Assembly: GCF_014203325.1 (NCBI RefSeq)
Contig: NZ_JACHIV010000001.1
Location: 993,501 to 1,057,500 of the forward strand
Length of the DNA stretch: 64,000 bases
Direction of reading: 5' to 3'
Source: Saccharopolyspora gloriosae
Lineage (GTDB): Bacteria; Actinomycetota; Actinomycetes; Mycobacteriales; Pseudonocardiaceae
A program made the position numbers and the translations under genes. The notes below the pieces were generated by a model. That model was not told the DNA's origin, searched no databases, and saw only the letters and a list, made by a program, of their open reading frames with translations. This document shows positions 16,657 to 25,553 of the stretch, piece by piece (the first letter of the stretch is position 1; every line of letters begins with the position of its first letter).

Positions 16657-17102
16657 CCGAGTCCGGATCTGAGCCCCGTTCCTTCTGGGCGCTGCCCACC
16701 GCGCCCGAAGGCGTGCGCGACCCCTGGAAGGGGCTGCGCGGCATCATGGCGGGCACCCTGGTGATGGAGTTCATCACCTTCGGGCTCGCGCTCCCCGTCG
16801 TGTGGCAGTTCGGCGGCGGCGTCACCGGCCCCGGCTTCGCCGTGGTCGGCGCGCTCACCGTGCTCATGCTGATCGCCGGGTTCACCCAGCGGAAGCCGTG
16901 GGGGCTCGGGTTCGCGCTGGTGCTGCAGGTCGCGATGATCGCCTGCTACCTGGTGCACCCCGCCGTGGGCATCATGGGACTGCTGTTCGCGGCGGTGTGG
17001 GGCTACATGCTGTACCTGCGCCACGACGTCGCGAAGCGGATGCGCGAAGGCCGCCTGTACGACCAGCTCGGCCACCCCGAGGGCTACCCGCCGGAGCAGT
17101 GA
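16653..17102 (+). CDS. DUF4233 membrane protein coupled to folC
   Basis: 149 aa with about four hydrophobic segments (GTLVMEFITFGLALPVVWQF, GFAVVGALTVLMLIAG, GLGFALVLQVAMIACYLV, IMGLLFAAVWGYMLYL) and a charged, cytoplasmic-looking tail RHDVAKRMREGRLYDQLGHPEGYPPEQ. It fits DUF4233, a family conserved directly after folC in actinobacteria and of unknown function. Coupled by a GTGA overlap. Confidence 0.85.
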   Translation: MTESGSEPRSFWALPTAPEGVRDPWKGLRGIMAGTLVMEFITFGLALPVVWQFGGGVTGPGFAVVGALTVLMLIAGFTQRKPWGLGFALVLQVAMIACYLVHPAVGIMGLLFAAVWGYMLYLRHDVAKRMREGRLYDQLGHPEGYPPEQ

Positions 17103-17125
17103 TCCGGCACCCGATCGAGCCATGG

Positions 17126-17152
17126 TGCATCACGATGCAGGCGACGTATTCT
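17126..17152 (+). promoter_or_regulatory. vapBC promoter with overlapping operator
   Basis: TGCATC-AC-GATGCA (17126-17139) is a perfect 6-bp inverted repeat just upstream of a TATTCT -10 hexamer (17147-17152). The hexamer ends 7 nt before the vapB ATG, so the mRNA is probably leaderless. An inverted repeat in this position is the expected site for VapB autorepression. Confidence 0.55.
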
Positions 17153-17159
17153 TGGGTGC

Positions 17160-17408
17160 ATGAGAACCACCATTACGATCGATGATGCACTCTTGGACCA
17201 GCTCAAGGTCAGGGCTGCCCAGGAAAACACGACGGTGAGCGCACTGATCGAGGACGATGTTCGGGTTGGAGAGCTGCGACGCACCCAGCAGGCTGCCCCC
17301 GAGCGCGCACGATTCCGGCTGCGCACCTACGACTTGGGTAAGCCCAATCCTGGCGTGGACCTCAACGATAACGCCGCGTTGCTTGAATTCATGGAGAAGC
17401 AGGCGTGA
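17160..17408 (+). CDS. vapB: VapB-type antitoxin (ribbon-helix-helix)
   Basis: 82 aa. MRTTITIDDALLDQLKVRAAQENTTVSALIEDDVR is a typical MetJ/Arc ribbon-helix-helix DNA-binding domain. The tail FRLRTYDLGKPNPGVDLNDNAALLEFMEKQA is the likely toxin-wrapping segment. It should repress its own promoter and neutralise the PIN-domain toxin encoded next, with which it overlaps by 4 nt (GTGA). Confidence 0.88.
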   Translation: MRTTITIDDALLDQLKVRAAQENTTVSALIEDDVRVGELRRTQQAAPERARFRLRTYDLGKPNPGVDLNDNAALLEFMEKQA

Positions 17409-17833
17409 TCGCATGCGATGTCAACATCTTGATCAATGCGCATAACGCCTCTGTGCCTCGTCACGAAGAGTACGCAGCGTGGCTGGAGGATGCGCTCAAC
17501 GGGATGACTCCGCTCGGAATTCCGTCCCTTGTTTGCAGCGGATACCTGCGGATCATCACGAACCCCAGGCTGTTTCCTCGGCGTTTCACCCCGGAGGAGG
17601 CCTTGGAAGAGATCGCCATAATCCGGACAGCCCCGGCCTTCGTAGCGCTGGAGCCCGGACCGCGACATTGGGAGATCTTCACCGAGTTGTGCCGCAAGGC
17701 GGAAGCGTCGGGAAATCAGGTGCCCGACGCCTACCTTGCTGCGATCGCGATCGAGCACGGTGCGGAGTGGATCACTGCCGACCGGGGTTTCGCGCGTTAC
17801 CCGGGCCTGCGCTGGCGCCATCCGCTGGACTGA
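17405..17833 (+). CDS. vapC: VapC-type toxin, PIN-domain ribonuclease
   Basis: 142 aa. PIN domain with D5 in MIACDVNILINAH and acids D108 (QVPDAYLAAIA) and D126 (WITADRGFARYPGLRW). The middle motif SGYLRIITNPRLF is that of the large VapC subgroup that cuts tRNA or rRNA in Mg-dependent fashion; the target here is unknown. GTG start inside the vapB stop. About 70 bp downstream lies a second, partial antitoxin-like sequence. Confidence 0.88.
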   Translation: MIACDVNILINAHNASVPRHEEYAAWLEDALNGMTPLGIPSLVCSGYLRIITNPRLFPRRFTPEEALEEIAIIRTAPAFVALEPGPRHWEIFTELCRKAEASGNQVPDAYLAAIAIEHGAEWITADRGFARYPGLRWRHPLD

Positions 17834-17900
17834 GCGCCGTTCGGCGACGGCACCTGATCGTGTCCTTGGCAGTCGTGTTGATCATCGGTATCCATGGCGT

Positions 17901-18059
17901 ATGGAGATCAACAACGATGCGGTGGCGAATCAGATTCCTCAACTGGTGACAAGGAAATTCCAGCTCTCGACGTTCGAACTGGGCGAGCCGCGCGCCGGGA
18001 TCGACATCAACGACAACGCCGCGCTGCTGGAATGCCTCGATACCGAGCAGTGGAGCTGA
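17901..18059 (+). pseudogene. Vestigial second VapB: C-terminal toxin-binding tail only
   Basis: 52 codons from ATG 17901. RKFQLSTFELGEPRAGIDINDNAALLECLDTEQWS is clearly paralogous to the tail of VapB (RFRLRTYDLGKPNPGVDLNDNAALLEFMEKQA). The ribbon-helix-helix domain is missing, so it cannot bind DNA as VapB does. It may be a decaying duplicate, or a small peptide that still binds VapC. It ends 1 bp before the convergent alcohol dehydrogenase stop. Confidence 0.65.
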
Positions 18060-19160
18060 TCACGCGATGTCGATGACCGCCCGCCCCTGGATCTCGCGGC
18101 GGTTCAGCGCGTCGTAGGCGTCCTGCACCTCGTCGAATCCGAAGCGGCGGCTCACCGCGTCCTGCGGGCGCAGCTGCCCGCGGGCCACCATGTCCAGCAG
18201 CACCGGCATGTCCCGCTGCGGCTTCGCGCCGTAGGAGCCCTTGATCTGCAGTTTCCGGCGGGCGATGGTGGCCAGGTCGAACTCGCCGACGCTGCCCTTC
18301 GGGGCGATGCCGACGACCACCACTTGGCCGCCCTCCACCACGGAATCGCGGGCCACGCGGAACGTGGCCGTGCTCCCCAGCGCTTCGAAGGCCACGTCGA
18401 CGCCGCGCCCGCCGGTCAGCTCGCGGATCGCCTCCGGAGCGTCCACATCGGACGAATTCACGGTGTGCGTGGCGCCCAGTTTCCGGGCCGCTTCGAGCTT
18501 GTCGTCGGCGATGTCCACCGCGACGATCATCGAGGCGCCGAACCGGGCCGCCAGCTGGATCAGCGAACTGCCCACGCCCCCGGCCGCGACGACCGCCACC
18601 GCGTCGCCCACCCGCACGTCCGCGGCGTGCCGCAGCGCGCCGTACGCGGTCATCGTCGAGCAGCCGACCGAAGCCACATCGGCCAATTCCACCTCGTCCG
18701 GCACCCGGTACACCGAAGTCGCCGGAGTGACCGAACGCTCCGCGAGGCCGCCCATCGAGTACATCCACACCGGCTCGCCGCCCGGCCGGAACAACCGGGT
18801 CTGCCCGTCGTAGAGCAGGCCCTTCGCCCGGTTGTGCGCGAAGAACTCCAAGCAGATCTCCGAATTCCCGCGCGTGCACTGGGCGCAACGGCCGCACGGC
18901 ATGATGAAGCTGGTCACCACCCGGTCGCCGACGCGCACCCCGCTCACTTCCGGGCCGACCTCGGAGATCACCCCGGCCACCTCGTGCCCGAGCACCGCCG
19001 GAGTGGGGAACGGCAGCTCTCCCTTGAGCACGTGCAGATCCGAGTGGCAGGCGCCGCACGAGAGCACGTCGATGGCGACCTCGCCCGCCTTCGGATGCGG
19101 GTCGGCGATCTCCTCGATGGTCATCGGCTCGTTCACGGCGGTGTGCACGGCTGCTCGCAT
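18060..19160 (-). CDS. Zinc-dependent alcohol dehydrogenase (medium-chain family)
   Basis: 366 aa, full length. Catalytic zinc site residues in LSCGACHSDLHVLKGELPFP and GHEVAG; structural zinc cysteines in PCGRCAQCTRGNSEIC. The NAD(P)-binding Rossmann motif is VVAAGGVGSSLIQLAARFGA, followed by VDIADDKLEAARKLGA, where the acidic residue suggests NAD preference. Substrate not determinable; the closest named groups are actinobacterial NDMA/mycothiol-type or general alcohol dehydrogenases. GGAGGTCCGG precedes the ATG. Divergent from the PhoD gene. Confidence 0.88.
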   Translation of the reverse strand: MRAAVHTAVNEPMTIEEIADPHPKAGEVAIDVLSCGACHSDLHVLKGELPFPTPAVLGHEVAGVISEVGPEVSGVRVGDRVVTSFIMPCGRCAQCTRGNSEICLEFFAHNRAKGLLYDGQTRLFRPGGEPVWMYSMGGLAERSVTPATSVYRVPDEVELADVASVGCSTMTAYGALRHAADVRVGDAVAVVAAGGVGSSLIQLAARFGASMIVAVDIADDKLEAARKLGATHTVNSSDVDAPEAIRELTGGRGVDVAFEALGSTATFRVARDSVVEGGQVVVVGIAPKGSVGEFDLATIARRKLQIKGSYGAKPQRDMPVLLDMVARGQLRPQDAVSRRFGFDEVQDAYDALNRREIQGRAVIDIA

Positions 19161-19305
19161 CCGGACCTCCTCGTTCGGACCGGCCGGTCGGTACGGCCGC
19201 AGCCGAACCTAGTCGGCGAGTCCGGGCCGCACCAGGGACCGGAGGTTCAACTGTTCGTCGCCCGCACGTCGCCGGCCGGCCGCCGGACTCGGATAAAACC
19301 GGCGC

Positions 19306-20850
19306 ATGAGTGCGATGAATCGACGTGACCTGCTGCGACGGGCGATCACCGGAACCGGCTTGGCGGGCGCCGGACTGCTGCTGCCGTCGGCTGCCGGTTC
19401 CACCCCGGCGTTCGTGCGCGGCGGACGGCCGGTGCTCACCCACGGCGTGCAGCTGGGCGATCCGCGCCCGGACGGGGTCGTGGTGTGGACCCGCGCGGAC
19501 CGGCCCTCCCGGATGGTCGTGGAGGTCGCGCGGGACGCGGGCTTCCGCGACGCGCGGCGGGTCCGCGGGCCGCTGCTCACCCCGGACACCGACGGCACGG
19601 GGAAGCTGCTGCTCGACCGGCTCGCCCCGGGGCAGCGGTTCCACTACCGCGTCAGCGCCGAAGACCTCGACGGCCGCGTCACCGGCGAACCCCTCACCGG
19701 GCGGTTCCGCACCGCCGCGCGCGGACGCGAGGACGTGCGGTTCCTGTGGTCCGGCGACGTCGTCGGCCAAGGCTGGGGCATCAACCCCGACGTGGGCGGC
19801 ATGACCATCTACTCGGCGATGGCCCGCCGCGACCCGGACTTCTTCCTGCACAGCGGCGACACCGTCTACGCCGACGGCCCGCTGCAGGAGACCGTGGCGC
19901 TGCCCGACGGCGGGACGTGGCGCAACCTCGTCACGCCCGAGAAGTCCAAGGTCGCCGAAACGCTCGACGAGTACCGCGGGCAGTTCGCCTACAACCTGCT
20001 CGACGAGAACGTGCGCCGCTTCGCCGCCGACGTCCCCCAGCTCGTCCAGTGGGATGACCACGAGGTCACCAACAACTGGTACCCCGGTGAGGTCCTCGAC
20101 TCCGAGGAGTACGAGGAAAAGCGCGTCGACGTGCTCGCGGAGCGCGCGTTCCGGGCGTTCCACGAGTGGCAGCCCGCCCGCCGCGTCGACGCCGTGGACG
20201 GGCGGGTGTACCGGAAGGTCTCGCACGGGCCGCTGCTCGACGTGTTCGTGCTGGACATGCGCAGCTACCGGGACGCGAACTCGCCCGGCACCACGCCGGA
20301 GCGGATCCTCGGCGAGCAGCAGGCCCGGTGGTTCGTCGACGAGCTCGCCCGCTCCCGCGCCACCTGGAAGGTCGTCGCCGCGGACATGCCCCTCGGGATC
20401 GTGGTGCCCGACGGCGAAATCGACGTGGAGGCCATCGCCAACGGGAGGCCCGGGGCGCCCGGCGGTCGGGAGTCCGAGATCGCTCGGGTGCTGCGGGAGA
20501 TCAGCCGCCGCCAGGTGCGCAACGTGGTCTGGCTGACCGCGGACGTGCACTACAGCGCCGCCAACCACTACTCGCCGGAACGCGCCGCGTTCACCGGGTT
20601 CGACCCGTTCTGGGAGTTCGTCTCCGGGCCGCTGCACGCCGGGGCGGGCCCGCCGAACGACCTCGACCCGACGTTCGGGCCGGAAACGGTGTTCGTCCAC
20701 GCGCCCGCGGCCACCGGCGGATCACCGCTGGACGGGTTCCAGCACTTCGGCGAAGTCAACATCGACGGCGGCAGCGGCAGGCTCACCGTGGACCTGCGCG
20801 ACTCCTCCGGCGCGTCGCTGTGGTCGACGGCGCTGGACCCGCAGCGCTGA
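19306..20850 (+). CDS. phoD: PhoD-type alkaline phosphatase / phosphodiesterase, Tat-exported
   Basis: 514 aa. Tat signal [31 protein letters not shown]. The PhoD N-terminal domain ([19 protein letters not shown]) precedes the metallophosphatase core: [52 protein letters not shown]. PhoD enzymes hydrolyse phosphomono- and diesters outside the cell using Ca and Fe, typically under phosphate starvation. I see no clear PHO box. GATAAAAC ends 6 nt before the ATG, suggesting a leaderless mRNA. Confidence 0.9.
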   Translation: MSAMNRRDLLRRAITGTGLAGAGLLLPSAAGSTPAFVRGGRPVLTHGVQLGDPRPDGVVVWTRADRPSRMVVEVARDAGFRDARRVRGPLLTPDTDGTGKLLLDRLAPGQRFHYRVSAEDLDGRVTGEPLTGRFRTAARGREDVRFLWSGDVVGQGWGINPDVGGMTIYSAMARRDPDFFLHSGDTVYADGPLQETVALPDGGTWRNLVTPEKSKVAETLDEYRGQFAYNLLDENVRRFAADVPQLVQWDDHEVTNNWYPGEVLDSEEYEEKRVDVLAERAFRAFHEWQPARRVDAVDGRVYRKVSHGPLLDVFVLDMRSYRDANSPGTTPERILGEQQARWFVDELARSRATWKVVAADMPLGIVVPDGEIDVEAIANGRPGAPGGRESEIARVLREISRRQVRNVVWLTADVHYSAANHYSPERAAFTGFDPFWEFVSGPLHAGAGPPNDLDPTFGPETVFVHAPAATGGSPLDGFQHFGEVNIDGGSGRLTVDLRDSSGASLWSTALDPQR

Positions 20851-20863
20851 CCCCCGGCGCGGC

Positions 20864-20879
20864 GTCCGGTTCGCCGGAC
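20864..20879 (+). terminator. Small TTCG-loop hairpin after phoD
   Basis: GTCCGG-TTCG-CCGGAC, 14 nt after the phoD stop. Short stem, no T-run; a weak terminator candidate. Confidence 0.35.
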
Positions 20880-21044
20880 TCGGCACGAAGTGGTGCCGGT
20901 GATCACCACCGCCGAGGTCACCGGCCCTGCCGACGCCGCTCGGCCGCCCCGGGACCGAGCGGTTCACCTGCGCCGATACCCTTTTGCGCAACACGGGCGC
21001 GGCGACTCGGGACAGGCCCGCGCCCCCATCCGAAGGAGAGAATC

Positions 21045-21455
21045 GTGAGCGAGCGCACCCTGGTCCTGGTCAAGCCCGACGGGGTCGAGCGCGGCCTGGT
21101 CGGCGAGGTCATCGGCCGGATCGAACGCAAGGGGCTCAAGCTGGTCGCGCTGGAGCTGCGCGAGGTCGGCGAGGAGCTCGCCAAGCAGCACTACGCCGAG
21201 CACGACGGCAAGCCGTTCTTCGGTTCGCTGCTGGAGTTCATCACCTCCGGCAAGGTGCTGGCCGCCGTCGTCGAAGGCCCCCGCGCCATCTCGGCGTTCC
21301 GCCAGCTCGCCGGCGGCACCGACCCGGTGGACAAGGCCGCCCCGGGCAGCATCCGCGGCGACTTCGGCCTGGAAGTCCAGTTCAACCTCGTGCACGGCTC
21401 CGACTCGCCCGAGTCCGCCGAGCGCGAGATCAAGCTCTGGTTCCCGGAGGTCTGA
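21045..21455 (+). CDS. ndk: Nucleoside diphosphate kinase
   Basis: 136 aa, full length. Transfers the gamma phosphate among nucleoside triphosphates through a phospho-histidine: active site [16 protein letters not shown]. The start [27 protein letters not shown], the Kpn-loop region and [14 protein letters not shown] are canonical. GTG start with AAGGAGAG upstream. Followed by a strong hairpin. Confidence 0.97.
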   Translation: MSERTLVLVKPDGVERGLVGEVIGRIERKGLKLVALELREVGEELAKQHYAEHDGKPFFGSLLEFITSGKVLAAVVEGPRAISAFRQLAGGTDPVDKAAPGSIRGDFGLEVQFNLVHGSDSPESAEREIKLWFPEV

Positions 21456-21466
21456 TCACCCCGGTA

Positions 21467-21497
21467 GGTGCGGCCCGGCCTCACCCCGGGCCGCACC
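21467..21497 (+). terminator. ndk terminator hairpin
   Basis: GGTGCGGCCCGG (21467-21478) pairs perfectly with 21486-21497; 7-nt loop, 11 nt after the stop. Confidence 0.75.
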
Positions 21498-21550
21498 ACC
21501 GCGCGGGAAACCGCCTCCCGAATCGCGCCACACCTGATCCGAGTCCGCGG

Positions 21551-21665
21551 GATTTCGCGAGGAATTGAAACACCCCCGAATCGCGATCAGTGGTTATCGG
21601 GCCAGTTGAAGAAGGTTTTCCCGGTGCCCGCCTCGGATCGCGGGTGAACGATTCCTCGCGAAATC
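21551..21665. repeat. Long-range inverted repeat upstream of the radical SAM gene
   Basis: GATTTCGCGAGGAATT (21551-21566) and GATTCCTCGCGAAATC (21650-21665) are complementary at 15 of 16 positions across an 83-bp spacer. Both resemble the palindrome CAATTTCTCGCGAAATTG found twice near 40.4 kb. They occupy the 322-bp gap between ndk and the radical SAM gene, along with the ndk terminator; no gene is seen there. Confidence 0.55.
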
Positions 21666-21777
21666 TCGGACGGGCTCCGAGGGCGTGGCGCGCCGTGCCG
21701 TCCTCGTTCCGGGCGGCGAGGCGGCGGGCCGAGGCCGCGCCGCATCCGCCGCCACCGGGACCTCTACCCTGGGCGGT

Positions 21778-23733
21778 GTGAGTGTGGAGTCCGTGTTCGA
21801 CCGCCTGGAGCCGCTGCTGCCGCGCGTCTCCAAACCCGTGCAATACGTGGGCGGGGAACTCAACGCGACCGTCAAGGAGTGGGACGCCACCTCCGTGCGG
21901 TGGGCGTTGATGTACCCCGACGCCTACGAGGTCGGTCTGCCCAACCAGGGCGTCATGATCCTCTACGAGATCCTCAACGAGCTCGCCGACGTGCTCGCCG
22001 AACGCACCTACGCGGTGTGGCCGGACCTCGAAGAACTCATGCGGGAGAACGGGATTCCCCAGTTCACCGTGGACGGGCACCGCCCGGTCGGCGCGTTCGA
22101 CGTGCTCGGCGTCAGCTTCGCCACCGAACTCGGCTACACGAACCTGCTCAGCGCGCTCGACCTCGCGGGAATCCCGCTGCACGCCGTCGACCGCACCGAG
22201 CAGAACCCCGTGGTGCTCGCGGGCGGGCACGCGGCGTTCAACCCGGAACCCATCGCCGACTTCATCGACGCCGCGGTCCTCGGCGACGGCGAGGAATCCG
22301 TCCTGGAGATCACCGATGCCATCCGGCGCTGGAAGGACGAAGGCCGCCCGGGCGGACGCGACGAACTGCTGCTGCGCCTCGCCGAGAGCGGCGGCGTGTA
22401 CGTGCCGAAGTTCTACGACGTGAGCTACGCCGAAGACGGCACCATCGCCGAAGTCGTGCCGAACCACGAGCGCGTGCCCTACCGGGTCTTCAAGCGCACC
22501 ACCATGGAACTCGACGAGTGGCCGTACCCCAAGCAGCCGCTGGTGCCGCTCGCCGAGAGCGTGCACGAGCGGATGAGCGTCGAGATCTTCCGCGGCTGCA
22601 CCCGCGGCTGCCGCTTCTGCCAAGCCGGGATGATCACCCGCCCGGTGCGGGAGCGCTCCCCGCAGGGCATCGGCGAAATGGTGCAGAAGGGCTTGGAAGC
22701 GACCGGATTCGAAGAGGTCGGGCTGCTCTCGCTGAGCTCCGCGGACCACTCCGAGATCGCCGACGTCACCAAGGGCCTCGCCGACCGCTACGAAGGCTCC
22801 AACACGAGCCTGTCGCTGCCCTCCACCCGCGTCGACGCGTTCAACGTGGACCTCGCCAACGAGCTGTCCCGCAACGGCCGCCGCTCCGGGCTCACCTTCG
22901 CGCCCGAAGGCGGCAGCGAACGGATCCGCCGCGTCATCAACAAGATGGTGTCCGAAGAGGACTTGATCCGGACCGTGTCCGCCGCGTTCGCCAACGGCTG
23001 GCGGCAGGTCAAGCTCTACTTCATGTGCGGCCTGCCCACCGAAGAGGACGAGGACGTCCTGCAGATCGCCGAGATGGCCAAGGAGGTCATCCGCGCCGGA
23101 CGGCAGGTCAGCGGGCGCAAGGACATCCGCTGCACCATCTCCATCGGCGGATTCGTGCCCAAACCGCACACCCCGTTCCAATGGGCCTCGCAGTGCGACC
23201 CGGACACCGTGGACGAACGGCTGCGCAAGCTGCGGCAAGCCGTCAACTCCGACCGCAGCCTCGGCCGCAACATCGGCATGCGCTACCACGACGGCAAGCC
23301 CTCGCTGGTCGAAGGACTGCTCTCCCGCGGAGACCGCCGCCTCGGCAAGGTCATCGAACGGGTGTGGCGCGAAGGCGGCCGGTTCGACGGCTGGAACGAG
23401 TACTTCTCCTACGAGCGCTGGACGACCTGCGCGGCCGACGAGCTCGCCGCACTCGGCATCGACGTCGCCTGGTACACCACCCGCGAACGCACCGAGCACG
23501 AGATCCTGCCCTGGGACCACCTCGACTCCGGGCTGGACAAGGAATGGCTCTGGGCGGACTGGCAGGACGCGCTCGAAGCGCGCGAACAAGACGACTGCCG
23601 GTGGACGCCGTGCTTCGACTGCGGCGTGTGCCCGACCATGGGGACCGATATCGAGGTCGGGCCTTCCGGGCGGGTTCTGCTGCCGATCAGCCCCGTAGGA
23701 CAAGGCTCCCCGATCCAGAACCCTGCTCTGTAG
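21778..23733 (+). CDS. B12-binding-type radical SAM protein (TIGR03960 family)
   Basis: 651 aa from GTG 21778, chosen because MSVESVFDRLEPLLPRVSKPVQYVGGE is the family start and TACCCT lies 7 nt upstream (leaderless). Radical SAM cluster motif CTRGCRFC (residues about 274-281), preceded by a cobalamin-fold-like N-terminal region (MYPDAYEVGLPNQGVMILY). A C-terminal Cys cluster, CFDCGVCPT, may bind a second cluster. The family is nearly always next to a DUF2344 gene and RNase E; function unknown, with tRNA or rRNA modification suspected. Here the partner (25554) is separated by repeat C and a subtilase. Confidence 0.88.
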   Translation: MSVESVFDRLEPLLPRVSKPVQYVGGELNATVKEWDATSVRWALMYPDAYEVGLPNQGVMILYEILNELADVLAERTYAVWPDLEELMRENGIPQFTVDGHRPVGAFDVLGVSFATELGYTNLLSALDLAGIPLHAVDRTEQNPVVLAGGHAAFNPEPIADFIDAAVLGDGEESVLEITDAIRRWKDEGRPGGRDELLLRLAESGGVYVPKFYDVSYAEDGTIAEVVPNHERVPYRVFKRTTMELDEWPYPKQPLVPLAESVHERMSVEIFRGCTRGCRFCQAGMITRPVRERSPQGIGEMVQKGLEATGFEEVGLLSLSSADHSEIADVTKGLADRYEGSNTSLSLPSTRVDAFNVDLANELSRNGRRSGLTFAPEGGSERIRRVINKMVSEEDLIRTVSAAFANGWRQVKLYFMCGLPTEEDEDVLQIAEMAKEVIRAGRQVSGRKDIRCTISIGGFVPKPHTPFQWASQCDPDTVDERLRKLRQAVNSDRSLGRNIGMRYHDGKPSLVEGLLSRGDRRLGKVIERVWREGGRFDGWNEYFSYERWTTCAADELAALGIDVAWYTTRERTEHEILPWDHLDSGLDKEWLWADWQDALEAREQDDCRWTPCFDCGVCPTMGTDIEVGPSGRVLLPISPVGQGSPIQNPAL

Positions 23734-23737
23734 TTTC

Positions 23738-23858
23738 ACGGCTCGTTTTGCTTTGGTGATCGGGTAGCGGAACCTCAGCGGCTTCCTCGCTGCGGGATCT
23801 TTTTTCCAAGTGGCTCCGCCACGAGGAAAAAAGCTGTCCTCGCGAGGAAGCCGCTGAG
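23738..23858. repeat. Composite palindromic element, copy C: core palindrome
   Basis: The flank ACGGCTCGTTTTGCT (23738-23752) matches copy B. The 85-nt palindrome is 23774-23858 with a perfect 17-bp outer stem (CTCAGCGGCTTCCTCGC and complement). The inner stem is CTTTTTTCC/GGAAAAAAG. Changes relative to copy B occur on both arms and keep pairing. It lies between the convergent stops of the radical SAM and subtilase genes. Confidence 0.9.
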
Positions 23859-23876
23859 AACCCGCCGGTGAGCGGC

Positions 23877-23956
23877 TATGTGCTTCGCACATACAGGCAC
23901 GGCCTTCGGCCGCGAGGCAGACTTCGCTTCGCTCGTCCGAGGCACGGCTTCGCCGT
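23877..23956. repeat. Short array of TTC/TTCG-loop hairpins (copy C cassette)
   Basis: Four units: TATGTGCTTCGCACATA (identical to copy B), CGGCCTTCGGCCG, an imperfect GACTTCGCTTCGCTCGTC unit and ACGGCTTCGCCGT, joined by CAGG/GAGG-like spacers. It fills the gap before the subtilase stop. Confidence 0.85.
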
Positions 23957-23968
23957 TTTAGGGCGGGG

Positions 23969-25327
23969 TCAGTTGGTCACTGCGGTTAGGGCGTCTATTC
24001 GGCCGTGGCCGTAGAAGCCGTTGTAGGTGGCGTAGCCGCGGCAGAGGGCGTCTTGGGCGCCGTCGGTGTTGAGGTCGTAGTCGCGCGGGCAGGTCAGGGG
24101 GCGTGCCGCTGCTCGGAGCATGCGGCTCAGGTCCGCCGCGCCCGCCTCCGGATGTCGTGCCGCCAGCAACGCCGCCACCCCGGCCACGTGCGGGGCCGCC
24201 ATCGAAGTGCCGCAGGTCGAGCGGTACCCGCCCGGGACCGTGGAACGCACGCAGCCGCCGATGTGCTGCTCGCCGCCCGGTGCGGCGACGTCCACCGCGC
24301 CTAAGCCGTACGAGCTGTAACCGGCCTTCACCGAGTCCGGGCCGACCGCGGCGACCGACACCACCCCGTCCAGGTCCGTCGGCACCGCGTCGCACACCGC
24401 GCGCTGCTGCACGGGGACCGCGGTGAGGTCGGTCCGCTCGTTGCCCACCGCCGCAACGGTGAGCACGTCCTGTTCCGTCGCGTGGGCCACCGCCCGGCGC
24501 ACCGCCTCCCGCGGCACCGGCGACCCGGCGCGGGTGCAGCCCAGCTGCGCGGACTCCACCAGGAAGCTGCTGTTGACCACGTCGATGTCGTGCTCGGCGG
24601 CCCACATGAACCCGCACACCGCCGACTCCGGGTGCACGTAGCCGCCACCGTTGACCACGCGGACCGACGCGATCCGCGACGCCGGAGCCACCCCGGTGAC
24701 GCCGTGGCCGTCGTCGGCGGCGGCGATGATGCCCGCGACGTGCGTGCCGTGCGCATCGCCCTCCGGCAGGGCGGTCAGCTCCGGGTCCTCCGGGGTGAGG
24801 CAGTTCGCCGACCGCTCCGGGTCCAGCGCCGCCGCCAGCTCCGGGTGCGCCGCGTCGACCCCGGAATCCAGCACGCCGACGACCACGTCCGCACTGCCGC
24901 GGGTGATCGCGTGCGCCTCCTGCGCCCGGATCTGGCGCAGGTTCCACTGATCGTCCTGAGCGGGCCGCTCCTCGGACTCGGCGTTCTGGCTCTCACCGGC
25001 CGCGATCCGGTCGGCGCGCACCTGCCGCTCGGCGCTGTAGGCGCGGTCCGGACCCATCCGGAGCCCGAAACCGGGATCCGCCGAGTCGACGACGCCGACC
25101 CCGATCTGCCCGTAGTACGCCGCCATCGAGCCGCACTGCGCCGCCGTCTCACCAGCGGCCGAAGCACGCGGGAGCCCGGGTTCGAACAGCACGACGTAGC
25201 GCGTGTCGAGACCGTCCTCAGCGCAGGACCCGGCGGGGTCCGCGACGGCTGAAGAGCCGGAACCCGCCAGCAAGCCAGCGATCAAGAGGCTCGTGGCCGC
25301 GGCGCCGGCCCGCCGGACGAAGGGCAC
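23969..25327 (-). CDS. Secreted S8 family serine protease (subtilisin-like)
   Basis: 452 aa from GTG 25327, with GGGAGG 6 nt upstream. Sec signal peptide RRAGAAATSLLIAGLLAGSGSSAVA before DPAG. Catalytic triad intact: Asp in VVVGVLDSGVDAAHPEL, His in GDAHGTHVAGIIAA, Ser in STCGTSMAAPHVAGVAALL. Paired cysteines in the mature part suggest disulfides. No C-terminal membrane anchor, so it is not a type VII mycosin. It sits between two genes that are normally adjacent, oriented against them, and its 3' end abuts repeat copy C, which suggests insertion. Confidence 0.9.
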   Translation of the reverse strand: MPFVRRAGAAATSLLIAGLLAGSGSSAVADPAGSCAEDGLDTRYVVLFEPGLPRASAAGETAAQCGSMAAYYGQIGVGVVDSADPGFGLRMGPDRAYSAERQVRADRIAAGESQNAESEERPAQDDQWNLRQIRAQEAHAITRGSADVVVGVLDSGVDAAHPELAAALDPERSANCLTPEDPELTALPEGDAHGTHVAGIIAAADDGHGVTGVAPASRIASVRVVNGGGYVHPESAVCGFMWAAEHDIDVVNSSFLVESAQLGCTRAGSPVPREAVRRAVAHATEQDVLTVAAVGNERTDLTAVPVQQRAVCDAVPTDLDGVVSVAAVGPDSVKAGYSSYGLGAVDVAAPGGEQHIGGCVRSTVPGGYRSTCGTSMAAPHVAGVAALLAARHPEAGAADLSRMLRAAARPLTCPRDYDLNTDGAQDALCRGYATYNGFYGHGRIDALTAVTN

Positions 25328-25553
25328 GTCCAACCTCCCACGTGGCCGGGCGAACGCCCGATGCTCGCGACGGTAGCCACCGCGCACCGGGAGGAACAAG
25401 GGCCGGAAGAACATACCGCGCGGTGCTCGACGGTCGGAGCGGAACCAGGCGGTACCGTCGTGGCACGGCTGGTCCCGCCGGATCGGGGGCGGATCCCGGC
25501 CGGTGCGGATCAACGATCGGCCGACTCGTGCGGCCACCTCCGGGAGGAGCCTG

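Noticed and set aside
17405-17833. Inactive VapC because the second acidic residue seems absent
   Set aside because: The SGYLRIITNPR segment is typical of a large VapC subgroup with glycine at that place; loss of activity cannot be claimed.
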